The notes beneath the pieces are model-generated. The model was not told the origin of the DNA. It saw nothing but the letters and a program-made list of their open reading frames with translations, and ran no database searches. The position numbers and the translations under genes are program-made. Positions 35,575-47,555 of a stretch of DNA of 64,000 nt are shown in pieces; positions within the stretch are counted from its first letter, which is position 1, and every line of letters starts with the position of its first letter. The DNA comes from Chrysoperla carnea (taxonomy: Eukaryota; Arthropoda; Insecta; Neuroptera; Chrysopidae): positions 3,531,001 through 3,595,000 of the forward strand of contig NC_058342.1 of assembly GCF_905475395.1 (NCBI RefSeq). Reading direction: 5' to 3'.

Positions 35575-37135
35575 CTGCGCAATTGTGACCCTCGACGTCA
35601 AGAATGCGTTCAACTCGGCCAGATGGGACTGTATCTTGAACGCTCTCCAGCAGTTACACGTTCCAGCATATTTGCTGCGAATCATCGGCAGTTATTTCTC
35701 GAACCGTGTCCTTTTTTATGACACGGAATCGGGAAAACAATCGTACAACGTCACCGGTGGTGTCCCGCAGGGTTCAGTCCTTGGGCCTCTCCTGTGGAAC
35801 ATCATGTACGACGCTGTGCTGAACCTGCCCATGCCTGAAGATTGTACAATAGTCGGTTTTGCAGACGATGTGGCAGTGGTAGTAGTCGGCAAATACCTAG
35901 ACGAGATCACGTGGAAAGCAAACAGGGCAGTGTCTCGCGTACGCCAGTGGCTTACATCCGTTGGACTGCAACTGGCCGACCACAAGACAGAAGTCGTCCT
36001 AGTAACAGGCAGGAAAATAAAGGAATCCATCACCCTCTCCATCGGAGATTGCGAGATTGAATCTCAAAAGTCGCTGAGATACCTGGGCGTCCAGATCGAC
36101 GCTAAGCTACGGTTCAACGAACATCTTCGAATAATAGCCAGAAAGCATCCAAGGTGGTGAACGCATTGACCTGGATAATGCAGAACACAGGAGATCCACG
36201 ACAGAGCCGAAGACAGCTCCTCTCCACGGTCAGCAGCTCCATTCTGATTTACGCAGCGCCAGTCATTGCGCCAGCTATGGAAACTGCTTCCTACGCTCGC
36301 CCAATGATCAGCGTATACCGAAGAAGTGCACTGCGCGTCGCATGCGCTTACCGCACAGTGTCTTATGATGCTGTGTGTGTTGTGGCTGGTCTCCCGCCAA
36401 TTGACATCTTGGCGGACGAGCGACGAAGAATCTACCAACGAAGGCAGAGTGACACTGACGACACCAGGTCACCTGCAGCAGAAGAGAGAAGCCGCACGAT
36501 AGAAATGTGGCAACGGCGCTGGGAAGCCTCGGAAAACGGGAGATGGACATACCGTCTGATCCCAGACATCGCGATGTGACTCAGCCGAAAACACGGAGAA
36601 GTGGACTTCTATGTCACGCAGTTGCTGACCGGACATGGCAACTACCGAGCCTACCTCAGCAGGTTCGGTTTGGACCTCGAACCATCATGTCCACGTTGCC
36701 CAAATGAAGATGAAACGGCGGAGCACATTTTCTTCTCGTGCCCCCGCTTCGCCGCAGAGAGAGCGGAACTGGATTCTATTCTCCAGTGCCATGGAACGCC
36801 AGAAAACCTCGTTGGCCTGATGGTTCGTTGCGAGGAAAACTGGAAGGCAGTGGCCGATGCAGCGGCCAAAATGATGAAGATCCTCCAGGGAGATCGACCA
36901 AGAAGACGCACACAGCGACAACAGTGAAGTAGGCAGCAATAAGCCAGTCCTCCCCGGGCGAAGTAATGCCTGACGGCGGTTCCGCGCGGGGTACAAAGGA
37001 GTATCCTCAAGAGGTTAGGTTTTAGCGGGTATGTTCTAGACTTGATCTAGTCCGAGCCCCGCACCGTGCCGGATGTCCCCTGAGAAGGAGACTTCCCGGT
37101 CAGTGCAGCCATGCATTTCCCCCTCTTGATAAAAA

Positions 37136-37143
<8 letters not shown>
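35575..37143 (+). mobile_element. R1-clade LINE, 5'-truncated, well preserved
   Basis: GC-rich against its flanks. Starts within RT motif A ([14 protein letters not shown]). Then PQGSVLGPLLWN (motif B), GFADDVAVVV (motif C) and YLGVQIDAKLRFNEHL (35,585-36,160) follow. A one-base deletion near 36,150 shifts to the next frame (36,154-36,579), which ends in a single TGA at 36,577. The same frame goes on to 36,927 with the CPRCPNEDETAEHIFFSCPRF zinc motif. A 3' UTR of about 200 bases and an A-run at about 37,131-37,144 complete it. With only one frameshift and one nonsense codon it is a young insertion. Confidence 0.9.
35585..36927 (+). pseudogene. R1-like reverse transcriptase C-terminal two thirds
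   Basis: The protein copies the element RNA at the cut target. Palm and thumb lie in the first 191 codons. A connecting region (NTGDPRQSRRQLLSTVSSSILIYAAPV) and SALRVACAYRTVSYDA, a segment typical of R1-clade elements, follow. The C-terminal CCHC finger comes next and the frame ends RRRTQRQQ. Fingers and endonuclease are missing through 5' truncation. Confidence 0.9.

Positions 37144-37172
<29 letters not shown>
37144..37172. repeat. (TA)n microsatellite, 3' side of R1-like LINE
   Basis: About 28 bases of pure TA directly after the poly-A of the LINE. Confidence 0.9.
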
Positions 37173-37174
<2 letters not shown>

Positions 37175-37569
37175 TATTCACTCCCATTTGCATACCCAGC
37201 AAGACCTCGTGTCACATTTTCATGTATTTTTTATATTCCTTACTTCATTTTCCACCTGTTCTTTGATAAGAAAAGTATTAAATTAGCCTTTGCTGGTGGC
37301 GAATTATCGATTATTCAAACCTGAAACCAAGAAAAAATTTGCATTTCGAGGAAAATTTAAATTCTAAAAATGAATAATTTGATAATACAGTATGTTCAGG
37401 CATGGCTTATGGACGTAATATCCAAAGGCGAAAGAATGTTTCCGGTAATTATGCGGAAAACTGTAATAGTACTTAGTATGAGTGTTGCACTAACCTTTGA
37501 AAACGTCTACTCCATCAATGGTCTTTCAATTCTTTTCTTTCTACCAACGTAGTTAGGATGATAGGATTG

Positions 37570-37916
37570 GATAATAGTTGTAGGATATTATTGTGAACCA
37601 GTTTCAAAATTAATGTGATGAGTAAAACATACCACAATTTCACGTGGAAGATAAGTTTATTATACAAATAAATGAACTCACTGTCCTTAATTTTCAGACG
37701 CACTGTCTGATATTATACAAGATAAATACTTCGCGCGGATATCAGTTACACAGCACAATATTCATGGACACATTTTCCGTTTGGACACACTGCCTTGTTA
37801 TTTTTCACACAATTGGAACGTTGAAAGTGTTGGCTTTGACTGTTATTCGATAAGTGGGTTTTGTGCAAAGGCAAATATTTGGGTCATAGTTCAGACTCCG
37901 AATTCTGGCGGTAGCA
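37570..37916 (-). repeat. Probable 3' LTR of second BEL/Pao element
   Basis: On the minus strand a purine run (AAGGTCGAGGAGA) is followed at 37,916 by TGCTACCGCCAG, the usual place and style for the start of a 3' LTR after BEL/Pao pol. A TATAATAAAC signal lies at about 37,665. The far end is not defined; 37,570 is a rough guess. Confidence 0.45.
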
Positions 37917-40900
37917 TCTCCTCGACCTTAAAACATTGTTTTAAAATTGACTGAAAAACTCTGTAACAAAAAAAAAAAAAAAAACAAAACAAAGCAAAAA
38001 AAAAAAACAAACAAATGGATGGATTGATTCCATTTTTTGAAAATCCGAGAAGGATTATTGTGATGGAAGGATGAAGGTTCACCACTGGTTTTTTATACAC
38101 ACTATCTTTTGTTTTGACCGTGAAAATTGGAATAACGTCATCTTTTCCTGGAAATACTTCTTTTTTTTTAAAGTACCCGGAGTAACACAACAGGTTAGAG
38201 TATTTCATTTTGTTTTTTGCGTTTGCAACTCACCTAAATATTCTTGGTGCCATCGTTTCCAATACTAATCAATTGAAATTTTTTGATTTTTCAAGTACAT
38301 CATAAGCAGGTGCACTTTGTATGGCTGTTAACGTTAAAGAATGAGCTGAGGTCAACGACAAACCTTCGGCTGCGTCTGCCAAACTCACGGGACCAAATTT
38401 AAGTCTAGTTATGTCATGCCTAACTGATTTTTTCATACTATTCCAAGGTCCTGCAAAATTCTCCCAGTGTATGGATTCAATACCCAAATGATATTTCGAC
38501 AAGACAACTCTGAATTTAAAGCTGATTCGTAGGGATTATATTGTAAAAATTAATACAAATCATTAAGTATCGTTTAGCAATTACCAAATTTGTACCGGAA
38601 TCAGAATAGGTTATAGAACACGGATCATGTGTAGACAAAAAACTTTTGGACAAATGAACCACTCGGGATGTCAAACATGTAAAGAGACAATTTTATGCCT
38701 TTTGGGATCGTACTCCCCATTGTCTACTTAACGTTATATAGAATGGACCACCAAATTCGACACCGGTATAAGGAAATGCCTTAGCTTAAGATTAATCAGC
38801 CATAATCTGGGAGAGTGAGAACGCGGTTTAGTTTTATAACAAATATTACACTTTTATGCAAGATAACGCTTTGTTCGTCTCACTGCTGAAATTCAATATT
38901 TTTGCCGCAATATTGATAATAAAAAATGAGCTCCGGCGTGTAAGTTGAATCGATGATTATAAGAGATTATTATATCAACAAAATGACCCCTTTTTGGTAG
39001 GAACATGGCACACAGTGACATAAAATTTTAGTGACTTCCTACCCGAACAATGTTATACTTTATAAAAGGATACAGAGAGATTATTGTCCGAGAACAAAGT
39101 TTGTAAATCTTCAATAAACGAAACTCTTCTCGAAAATGAACAAGTTGAACAAAGGAAATTTGGTATTTCTCGACTTTGGTTAAGTCTTTGGCAATCATAT
39201 TTTGACCTTATGCCAATATTCTAGCGAATCGCAACACAAATACTGTTGATTGTATTAACTTTTACCAAGAACCACAGCGACAAATTGATGATTCTCTTCG
39301 AAAACTGGCTGACGCATCGCAAAATGCTAACAATTCTAACGAAGAACCTGTTAGAAATCCGATATGACATGAAATTTAAATTTGAGTTAAGTCTTTCAAC
39401 TCATTTGAAAGGCCTTCTAAATGTTTTGTAAATAATGTGGAATAGGTTCATCTCACTCAAAGTTGAGTAACCACAATTCTTGAATTAATAATTCGATATA
39501 TAAAGATACTGGAATAATCAAACCTAAAGGGTCCCATATGTGCATTACAATTGTCAAGATATTTTTTTTGTAGGTTCTAAATTTTCAACAGAAGTTGAAA
39601 AAGTTAGAACGTCACTGTTTGCATGTCACCGCAAGCCGAGTATTTTGAAGAATTCTTTGGGGAATTCCAAAATTTGATTTAAACCTGCATATCATCAGGT
39701 AACTCACGTAAATTAGTCGCTCATTTTACAAGTTCCTTGCCTCCCGCTTACCATAAACCGACTAATTACCGATATTTATTGTGGGCAATCGACTTTTTGG
39801 CCAAAGAACAGATAATACCTCACGAAAGTCTCACGAAAACTATCTTCTTCGCTACAGGAAATTTATCGGCTTCATGGTCAGCTAATTGGTGTATAGTGCG
39901 TAAAGCTAAGTATGTAGAACTTTCGACCCCCAAAGCTACCGTGGGTTATTGCCAAATTTGAATAGGTTCTTCAAAATAAACCCTCCACAAAACATATGGA
40001 TATTTTTAATGAATAGGACACAATTTAATTTGGTTATACATCTAAGCAAATTGAAACAAACGAACTTTCAGAAAAATTTATAAGATATCAGTTTGTAAGT
40101 TCAGACCGATACATAAAACATCGTTTAAACATATTCCTTTATCTATTTTCGCGAACGCATCAAAAACCACTCGTTCTGGTGTGGAACTGGAGCTAGGCTT
40201 TTAAATCCCGTGATAGGGAATACATTAGCCGCATGATTTAGGATTTATACAAGGTATGGTCTTCAGATATTCTTGATCAAAATAGTTACGAATGACCTCC
40301 ATATATTGTTTTTTAAACAAAGGGATAGATTAAAATATTTTTCTATGTTTTGGAATCGTCTTAAAACAGATGTATAAAAATCTCCTAATTCAGGAAAAAT
40401 CTTGCCAAGCGGAAAAGCAAACTTATATCGATCACTTACGTTTCGCCCAAAAGATATTAATTATAATTAAAGATAAGAGCGACAATTAATTTTTCATACT
40501 CTTAATCGTATGCGATACCCGTTGCCACTACCTGTATTTCCCGAAATTGTTGTATGAGTTGATCAATATTAAGAGGAGAATTGACAGGACAATATGATTG
40601 GCCAATATAAGTAACTACTTGATCTTTCGTTTTACCCATAATGATGAAATCTAACGTCGAATCAAGGTGGACTGGCGAGTCCGGACCTATGATTCATCCA
40701 TCAATCACACCCGATCGGTAAAATTCATCAATTGCCAGTTATTTTATCAACTAATAAAACATCCATCGAAAATTTATTATAACAATCATATTTACTATAC
40801 AAATTTAAATGAGCTTGTCCGCTGACGTGTTTTTCGGAAACAGCAATTCCTGACACGGTCAGAGACGTTCGATTCACTGGTAATTTAAGTCTTTGAATAA

Positions 40901-41250
40901 AAAAAAGTCTTTGAACCAAACTCACTGCCGGAGATGGTTTGGATTCAACTGACACATTTGATGTTGAGGGAAAACAATTTAAGACTTCTGAATTATCTTT
41001 ACAATTGGCCTTTGACTTTTGTAAACTTTTACGAAAACTGGTGTTTGAACTACAATCTTTGATAACGTGATTGGAATTCAAACAATAGAAATATAAAATA
41101 TATGGAAAACGCATGGGTTTGGTTCCGTAGGCGTTAACGATATACATTTATGACACTTTAAAAATTTATGATTTCCCTTACATTTTAGACAAATTGATTT
41201 CCACTATGTATTATTATATTAAGCATGAAATGAATTTGAATTGGCACCAG
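37917..41250 (-). pseudogene. Second BEL/Pao element: gag-protease-RT-integrase, heavily decayed
   Basis: Read on the minus strand through many stops. A zinc-knuckle-like CLNSNHVIKDC is near 41,080. A protease-region segment at 40,900-40,728 contains LNLYSKYD..FSMDVLLVDKITG. An RT segment near 40,190-40,090 has RVVFDAFAKIDKGICLNDVL. WDPLGLIIPVSLYIELLIQELW is near 39,540-39,475. Integrase follows at about 38,780-38,390 with TGVEFGGPFYITL, SDSGTNLV and HWENFAGPWNSMKKSV. The C-terminal part at about 38,208-38,060 has EVFPGKDDVIPIFTVKT and a pol-end proline/valine-rich stretch. The domain order is exactly that of BEL/Pao pol. It is a different family from the element at 18.7-28.7 kb and is long dead. 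Confidence 0.8.
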
Positions 41251-42884
41251 CATGAATAACAAACGAATGCATCACAGCCTAAAGTGTTGCTAACACAGTA
41301 TATTTTTAGAGTGTAAAGGTACAAAAAGTCTTAAAATCTACCAAAAATCATTCGTTTTCGGTATAAAAAAGAAGTAAAATGAATGTGCTAGTAAATCGAC
41401 ATGTCCAAAAGACACTTTCAAGAAAATAACTTAACTTGGATGTAAATTTAAACTATCTTACTCAATTTGAAGAGGCCCGAGAGGTATGCCAAGCCCTAAA
41501 ATACGGTGAAGAGACATAATATTGCTACAGAAAAGGGGACGGGACTCGTAAGATTCCTCCAAAACTACATAGATTCAGTGGGTCATTAAACGGGCTAATA
41601 AGTCTAGATTTTTGGAGAAAATATGATGAAAATACAAAAAAGTGACATGAAACGGATTTATAAACTTCCATGGCCCAGCGTTGATCTTCGGTATGTGCAA
41701 AGGTCTATATTTCCAGAGAATATCTTAACAGGAACTTCTGCATGTACATCTGACTCTAACGAAATCAATCTTTTAACTTACACTCAATGTATATAGCATT
41801 CTAACTAGAATGTACGTTTATGTTCAGCATAAAATACACACATTCTGATGGTTGTAAATCAACGACAATTCAAAATCATTTGCTCGTTAGATAGTATAAG
41901 AAACAGTTGTAATAGTCATAGTCAAAATATGAGGGAAAAAGAAATCCTAAAAATTAATCACAGAATGAGAAAGGTTGTTGTACAGTAGGAAGATTTACTT
42001 TGCTAGAAATATTATAGACTATTCACTGTGTAACATGGACTTTTTAACTATATTGTAAAACCAGTATGCAAAGAGTATATGAGGATGTTCGAAAAAATGA
42101 AATAGCAAAAGGGTCTTTAGGTTTGAATTTTATTTTATAACAACATTATACTCAATTTCAAAATTAATTGATCTTGAAAGCAAACCTTGATATTTTTACC
42201 ATACGTCGCCGTTTTCGAGATATTAGCATTGATGTTTCTTACTTATTCACAAAACCAAATCTTGTTAATATGTTTCTTTGTATTAACTGCAGAATATTGA
42301 CGAATAATAAATATTATATGACTTTTTATGAATTTTCATTTTTATGTTTTTATAGTGGAGCATTGCAAATAATAAAAAATGGTCTATATTTTGTGTCATA
42401 TAGCGTGAAAATTACCTGACTATTAATCGCAATAATTTTTTGAATGAAGAAAACCTTGTAATTTACAGTGAATTGCGAGGTCCTTCAAAATTCGTAAGAG
42501 AGAGTACGTAAAATTTGATACGGTTAATCTTATTTCAAGAATCAATATTTTATATCAAGAAACTCACATTTTCAAAATCACTCAAGAGAATTTGATCTCG
42601 AACTGGACATCAAATTTGATATACTATGCACTACGTACAAGAGGAGAAATGTGACAATAACGGAAAATTATGCTCTGCATATTCATACATATCTTACATA
42701 ACTTATACACGTTATCTTAAATGAAATATTATTATAGTTTGTAATTATTAAAAAATTTCTCCGGATTGCTAAGAACAAAATTATTTAATTTTTTATTATA
42801 GGGGAGAGGTGTCAATAGTTACAAAACCTGAATTGTTAAATAAATAATATATAAACATTCATAATGAATAATAAAATTTTGAAA
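41251..42884. other. AT-rich stretch, nothing recognised
   Basis: Should contain the 5' part of the second BEL/Pao element if complete, but no matching LTR is visible. An 83-codon open stretch at 42,168-42,419 has no recognisable motif. Confidence 0.5.
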
Positions 42885-45045
42885 TACAACTTTTTTTATG
42901 TGCTAGAACTTAGTGATTTTCGAATTTAAAAAAAAAAAAGCTAGAATGTGCTAGAGTTGTGCTGCAATATGCCCTCGAGAAAATTGGGAAATCGGAAAAA
43001 TACAGGAATGGCAGCCAAAAATAGTTTTTATGTCAGCAGGTTGATTTGGTTTTTTCGAAAAAAAATTGGATAAAATTGCGCGAGAGTTGTGCTGCAATGT
43101 GCCGTCTAGAAAATCGGAAAATTCGGAAAAATCCAGGAATGGCAGTCAAAAATAGTTTTTTCGTCAGCAGGGTGATTTCGTTTTTCGAAAAAAAAACAAC
43201 ATTGGATAAAATTGTGCTAAAGTTGTGCTACATGTGCCGTCGAGAAAATTGAAAAATTCAGAAAAATACAGAAATGGGAGCCAAAAATAAGAATTTTTTG
43301 GCGGAACTTAGCAAGGTGATTTTTGAATTTAAGAAAATCAAAAGTTGTGCTTAAATGTGCTAATGTTGTGGTACAATGTACCATCGAGACAATTGAAAAA
43401 TTCGGAAAAATACAGGAATGGGAGCCAAAAATAAAAATTTTTTTGGCGAAACTTAGCAGTGTGATTTTCCAATTTAAAAAAAACAAAAGTTGTGCCAAAA
43501 TTGTGCTAGAGTTGTGTTGCAATGTGCCGTCGAGAAAATTGGGAAATTCGGAAAAATACAGGAATGGAAGCCAAAAATAGTTTTTATGCCAGGAGGGTAA
43601 TTTGGTTTTTTTCGAAAAATAAATAAAAAATATTGGATAAAATTGTGCTAGAGTTGTGCTGCAATGTGCCGTCGAGAAAATTGGGAAATTCGGAAAAATA
43701 CAGGAATGGCAGTCAAAAATAGTTTTTTCGTCAGCAAGGTGATTTCGTTTTGTCGAAAAAAAATATATTGGATAAAATTGTGCTAGGGTTGTGCTACAAT
43801 GTGCCGTCGAGAAAAATAGAAAAATTCAGAAAATTACAGAAAAAGCCAAGTATAAAATTTTTTTTGGGGGGAACTAAGCAGGGTGATTTTCGAATTTTAA
43901 AAAATCAAAAGTTGTGGTACAGTGTGCCGTTGGGAAAATTGGAAAATTCAGAAAAATATAAAAATGGCAGCCAAAAACAAATTTTGCGTTAGCAAGACTT
44001 CGTTTCTTCGAAAAAATAACTTTGGTAATATTGTGCTCTGGTTGTGCTACAATGTGCCGTTTAAAAAATCTAATTACTTTGAAAATTGCTAAGGTTATAG
44101 GCGAATGTACTTTTCTTAAATGCAATGTATTGTCATTTTTCGCAGAGTTATACGTTTGTTTGTTTTTATATTGGTACACAAACATTATACCTATTTTAAA
44201 CTGGTTCATGCATGTACAAAATTTGTCCTTGTTAAATTTGTTGTTTTAAATTTGATTATTTTAAATATAGAAATGGTTTAAGTGATAGAATTTCGAAGAA
44301 ATCATATTTTACAAAATCATTTATTACTATGACTAATTTTCCGGATCATTATTATAAAAATCTCTCCTCAAAGGAATAGAATAATTAAATGATAAATCTG
44401 ATGATGTTGTGATTTTTAATATCGATTTTTTAAGTATGAAATATCTAATTTGTCCCTTTCATATAAGCCCATGCTAAAAAATTTCGAGTGAAATAACCAG
44501 GGATCATTTTGAAAAAGAGACAGCGCGGTACATGTATATATATCTGCGTAAATTATATGAATGTCACACCCATTGGTATCATGCACTTAAACCATTTCTA
44601 TATTTAAAATAACCAAATTATAACAAAAAATGTAACAAGGACAAATTTTGTACATGCATAAGCCAGTTTAAAATATGTATAATGTTTGTGTACCAATATA
44701 AAAACAAACAAACGTACAATTCTGCGAAAAATGACAATACATTGCATTTAAGCAAAGTACATTTTCGCTAGTAACTTTAGCAATTTTCAAGGTAATTATT
44801 TTTTTTAAACGGCACATTGTAGCACAAACAGAGAACAATATTACCAAACTTATTTTTTCGAAAAAACGAAATCTTGCTAAAGCAAAATTTGTTTTTGCGT
44901 TAGCAATTTTTTTATTTTTCGGAATTTTATAATGTTTTGAACGGCACATTGCAGCACAACTCAAGCACATTCTAGCACAACTTTTCTTTTTTTGAAATTC
45001 GAAAATCACCCTGCTAAGTTCCAGCAAAGTTTTTTTTTTATTCGT
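42885..45045. mobile_element. Foldback-type element with tandem-repeat inverted arms
   Basis: The left arm (about 42,885-44,283) is made of about nine units of 126-150 bases, each containing a GTTGTGCTGCAATGTGCCGTCGAGAAAAT-like core. The innermost part, about 240 bases, continues as unique sequence. The right arm (44,584-45,045) is its reverse complement with the same unique part and about two units. The loop (44,284-44,583) has no coding potential. Inverted arms of unequal length built from tandem units are typical of FB/Galileo-like foldback elements. No transposase is present. Confidence 0.75.
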
Positions 45046-45534
45046 CACACCTGGTTGTGTATATAAATGACACAAAGATCTTATGTCACTTGTTGGTGTT
45101 AGTGTCTACCTAGTGCTGCTATGTAGAACATAAAATTTTTTTTAGTGTTGTCAAATTATTCGTTAAAATACAAAAGTTTACGTTAGGTAGTAACGTTAGA
45201 TTTTTGATTCTAAATAAAATTTAAAAAAATGTGTCTAATTATTTGAAATTTTGTGTTAAGTTGCAATTATGACATGGTCTTGTGCATCATTTGTTAACAA
45301 TTTAACAAAATTTTTTATAAATTATCTAAAATATTTATTTATAAATGATTTTATTTTTTATTTTATTTAAGATCTAGGTCATTAGAGACCGCAGAAATAT
45401 ATTCATTATTTACATGTTTCTTGGACTCATGTCAAGCGCCGTACCAATAAGGCAATTCAAGTTCTAGACACAGTCCAATTTTTTCAACTCATAGAATTTT
45501 TTACTTTGTTTATCCACTTATTTATTATTATTAC
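45046..45534. other. AT-rich spacer
   Basis: No recognisable feature. Confidence 0.5.
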
Positions 45535-45870
45535 TTTTTGTTTTTGTTTACTTTAATCATGCAAAAGATATTTATTCACATCATGGTCTCTCGATTATAA
45601 TTGATGTTTTTAATATGATACATACAGGCGTAAACTAAATGTTGACGAATATCTTGTCTAGTAATCTTAATTAAAGAGAATTGGATGAAATACACTCGAA
45701 CCCGAACTTCTTGTTTTTTCAATTATCTTTTATTAAGATTACTAGAAAAAATATTTGTCAATATTTAGTTTACGCCTATACGTATCATATTAAAAACATC
45801 AATTATAATCGAGAGACCATGATGTAAATAAATATCGTATGCATGATTAAAGTAAACAAAAACAAAAAAG
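45535..45870. mobile_element. Hairpin MITE
   Basis: About 150-base arms (45,535-45,690 and 45,725-45,870) are near-perfect reverse complements, each containing TCATGGTCTCTCGATTATAA or its complement. The loop is short. No coding sequence. The target duplication is not clear because the flanks are T/A-rich. Confidence 0.8.
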
Positions 45871-46019
45871 AATTAAAATATTTATACTTAATATTATATA
45901 ACAATATGAAAATGTTACGAATGTTACATGAAATAGTTTATTATTTTTGGCACAATTAAACAATTTTGTTTTTAATAAACTAAAATATTATATTTTTAAA
46001 TAATTTAATTTATTTTGAT

Positions 46020-46320
46020 GTTTTTTTATTGTTTTTGATTCATCAATTATGGTTTATAAAAATGCTAAGAGTACAAAAAAATCGATTATTCCCAAAAACA
46101 CATATATTATATATAACAGGAAAAGAGCCTGTTTGGCCCGTTGCCAGAGAGTATGGTATGTGTCATATGACGCTTACAAGATATGTTAAGATGTATGAGC
46201 AAACTGTTTCTCTACGAATAGCATATAATCAATATAATAAAAGAATTACGTAAGCTAGCATATGATTTTGCCAAAGAAAACATATTAAATTTTTGGCCAA
46301 CTGGAATGAATTAGAATTAG
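46020..46320 (+). pseudogene. Pogo/Tigger-like transposase N-terminal fragment
   Basis: An open piece at 46,029-46,253 contains GKEPVWPVAREYGMCHMTLTRYVKMYE, the Psq-type helix-turn-helix pattern of pogo-family transposases. After a frameshift at about 46,248 the text LRKLAYDFAKENILNFWP continues the usual second DNA-binding region (CENP-B type). The DDE catalytic domain is absent. Confidence 0.7.
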
Positions 46321-46852
46321 TAAAATAACAGCTTCGTACTTTATATTATTTTTCCGTGGAGAGAAATAATGCAATGTCGTTCTGATTTCAGAACTTATGC
46401 GTATATATAAAATGTGGACCCAGCGATTAGTTTTCTGCATTTTCATTTTAATCTATGCATGCTTACCTTTAAGCAGTTACTTTTACTAAAAAAATAATTA
46501 TTCTAATTGCATAGAGCTAGTACCTGCATATACTGTTTTAAAAGTATATGGATTTATTTATTATATTTTTATAACTGACAATTGTTGAAGATATCTTTTA
46601 GTAACAATTGCTTGTATTTCTGCATATGGTATTTCTAACTGATAGTTGAAACAATCTCAAATACTTCAATTAATAAAGGCAACATATTGCTTAATTTTTA
46701 GTCAATGTGTGAGCAACAAACTCTGTTTAATAAGGAAATTTTCTTTTAGCGTTCCGACGCAACCTTAAATTTTACTTTCTTTATATAAGCAATAAACAAC
46801 ATTATTTGATTGTAGTGAGCTTTAATTTTTGGAAATCCATTTCAATATTGTA
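46321..46852. other. AT-rich stretch
   Basis: No recognisable gene or repeat. Confidence 0.5.
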
Positions 46853-46975
46853 AGGTGTTGGAAAATAAGTTCACTTTATTTTTAATTATATTGACACGTG
46901 TTTCGGATTTTATTCCATTTTCAAAATGTGTTCTTTGTATCACAAAAACTGCTCTTAAATACTAAATTTTTTCGT
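46853..46975 (+). repeat. Outer inverted repeat flanking the Polinton, left copy
   Basis: Contains AAGTTCACTTTA, GACACGTGTTTCGG and TTTGTATCACA. It matches the reverse complement of about 60,888-61,012 at roughly three quarters of positions by eye. The Polinton therefore lies inside or between remnants of an older inverted-repeat element. The CACGTGTTTCGG motif recalls Penelope-like element ends, but I cannot confirm this. Confidence 0.6.
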
Positions 46976-47419
46976 CATTATCATAGAAGTGGTCTTCAAT
47001 AACAATGACTTCAACAACAAGGTCAAGATTGAAAAAATCAGGTGTGTTCAAACTAACTTGTTCTCATCTTCTTTGTTATTTCAGTTATATAGGGAAATCA
47101 GGGAGATCATTTAAAATAAGAAAATCAGAACACTTAAGGTCATACAGAAAAATAAATCTAATTCAGCCTTTGCTACCAATCTAGTGGAAGACGGTCACAA
47201 ACCTAACTATAAACTGGAGGTACTATATATTGTCAAAAAGACCATAGATTAGATTAGAGTTTGAAAATTCATAAGAACAAGGATGGTCCAGATATCCTAC
47301 TAAATGAAAGAACTGATTGTTTTCGATCCAAAATTTTCGCAGTTATTAAATTACGTCATTCCCACATAAATAAATTACACCCTTAAATTGTTGATTATTT
47401 TAATAGATGAATTGTTAGT

Positions 47420-47447
47420 GTTTTTTTTTTTTTTTTTTTTTTTTTTT
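47420..47447. repeat. Poly-T run
   Basis: 28 consecutive T. It may mark the 3' end of an old minus-strand retroposed sequence. Confidence 0.85.
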
Positions 47448-47549
47448 GTTAAAATTCGTAGAAATGTACAGACATGTCCATTTTGTTTATTTTATTTTTG
47501 ACTCTGGTGATATTAAACTTGTTGTTGTAATACAACCTACCTTATTTGT

Positions 47550-47555
47550 ATAGTT
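47550..47555. repeat. Polinton target-site duplication, left (ATAGTT)
   Basis: ATAGTT immediately outside the left TIR, identical to 60,844-60,849. Six-base duplications are characteristic of Polinton/Maverick integration. Confidence 0.9.

Noticed and set aside
35371..35685. 104-codon minus-strand frame with YIYIYI repeats
   Set aside because: Runs through the (TA)n tract and joins unrelated LINE-A and R1-like sequences; an artefact.
36651..37010. 119-codon and overlapping frames opposite the R1-like LINE
   Set aside because: Shadow frames caused by the high GC of the LINE; the plus strand carries all conserved motifs.
37370..37552. 60-codon plus-strand frame
   Set aside because: No motif, AT-rich, and overlaps the flank of the BEL/Pao LTR; chance.
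42890..44100. Possible CRISPR-like or satellite array
   Set aside because: Units of 126-150 bases diverge along their whole length without conserved repeat and variable spacer alternation, and they form inverted arms; a foldback element explains them.
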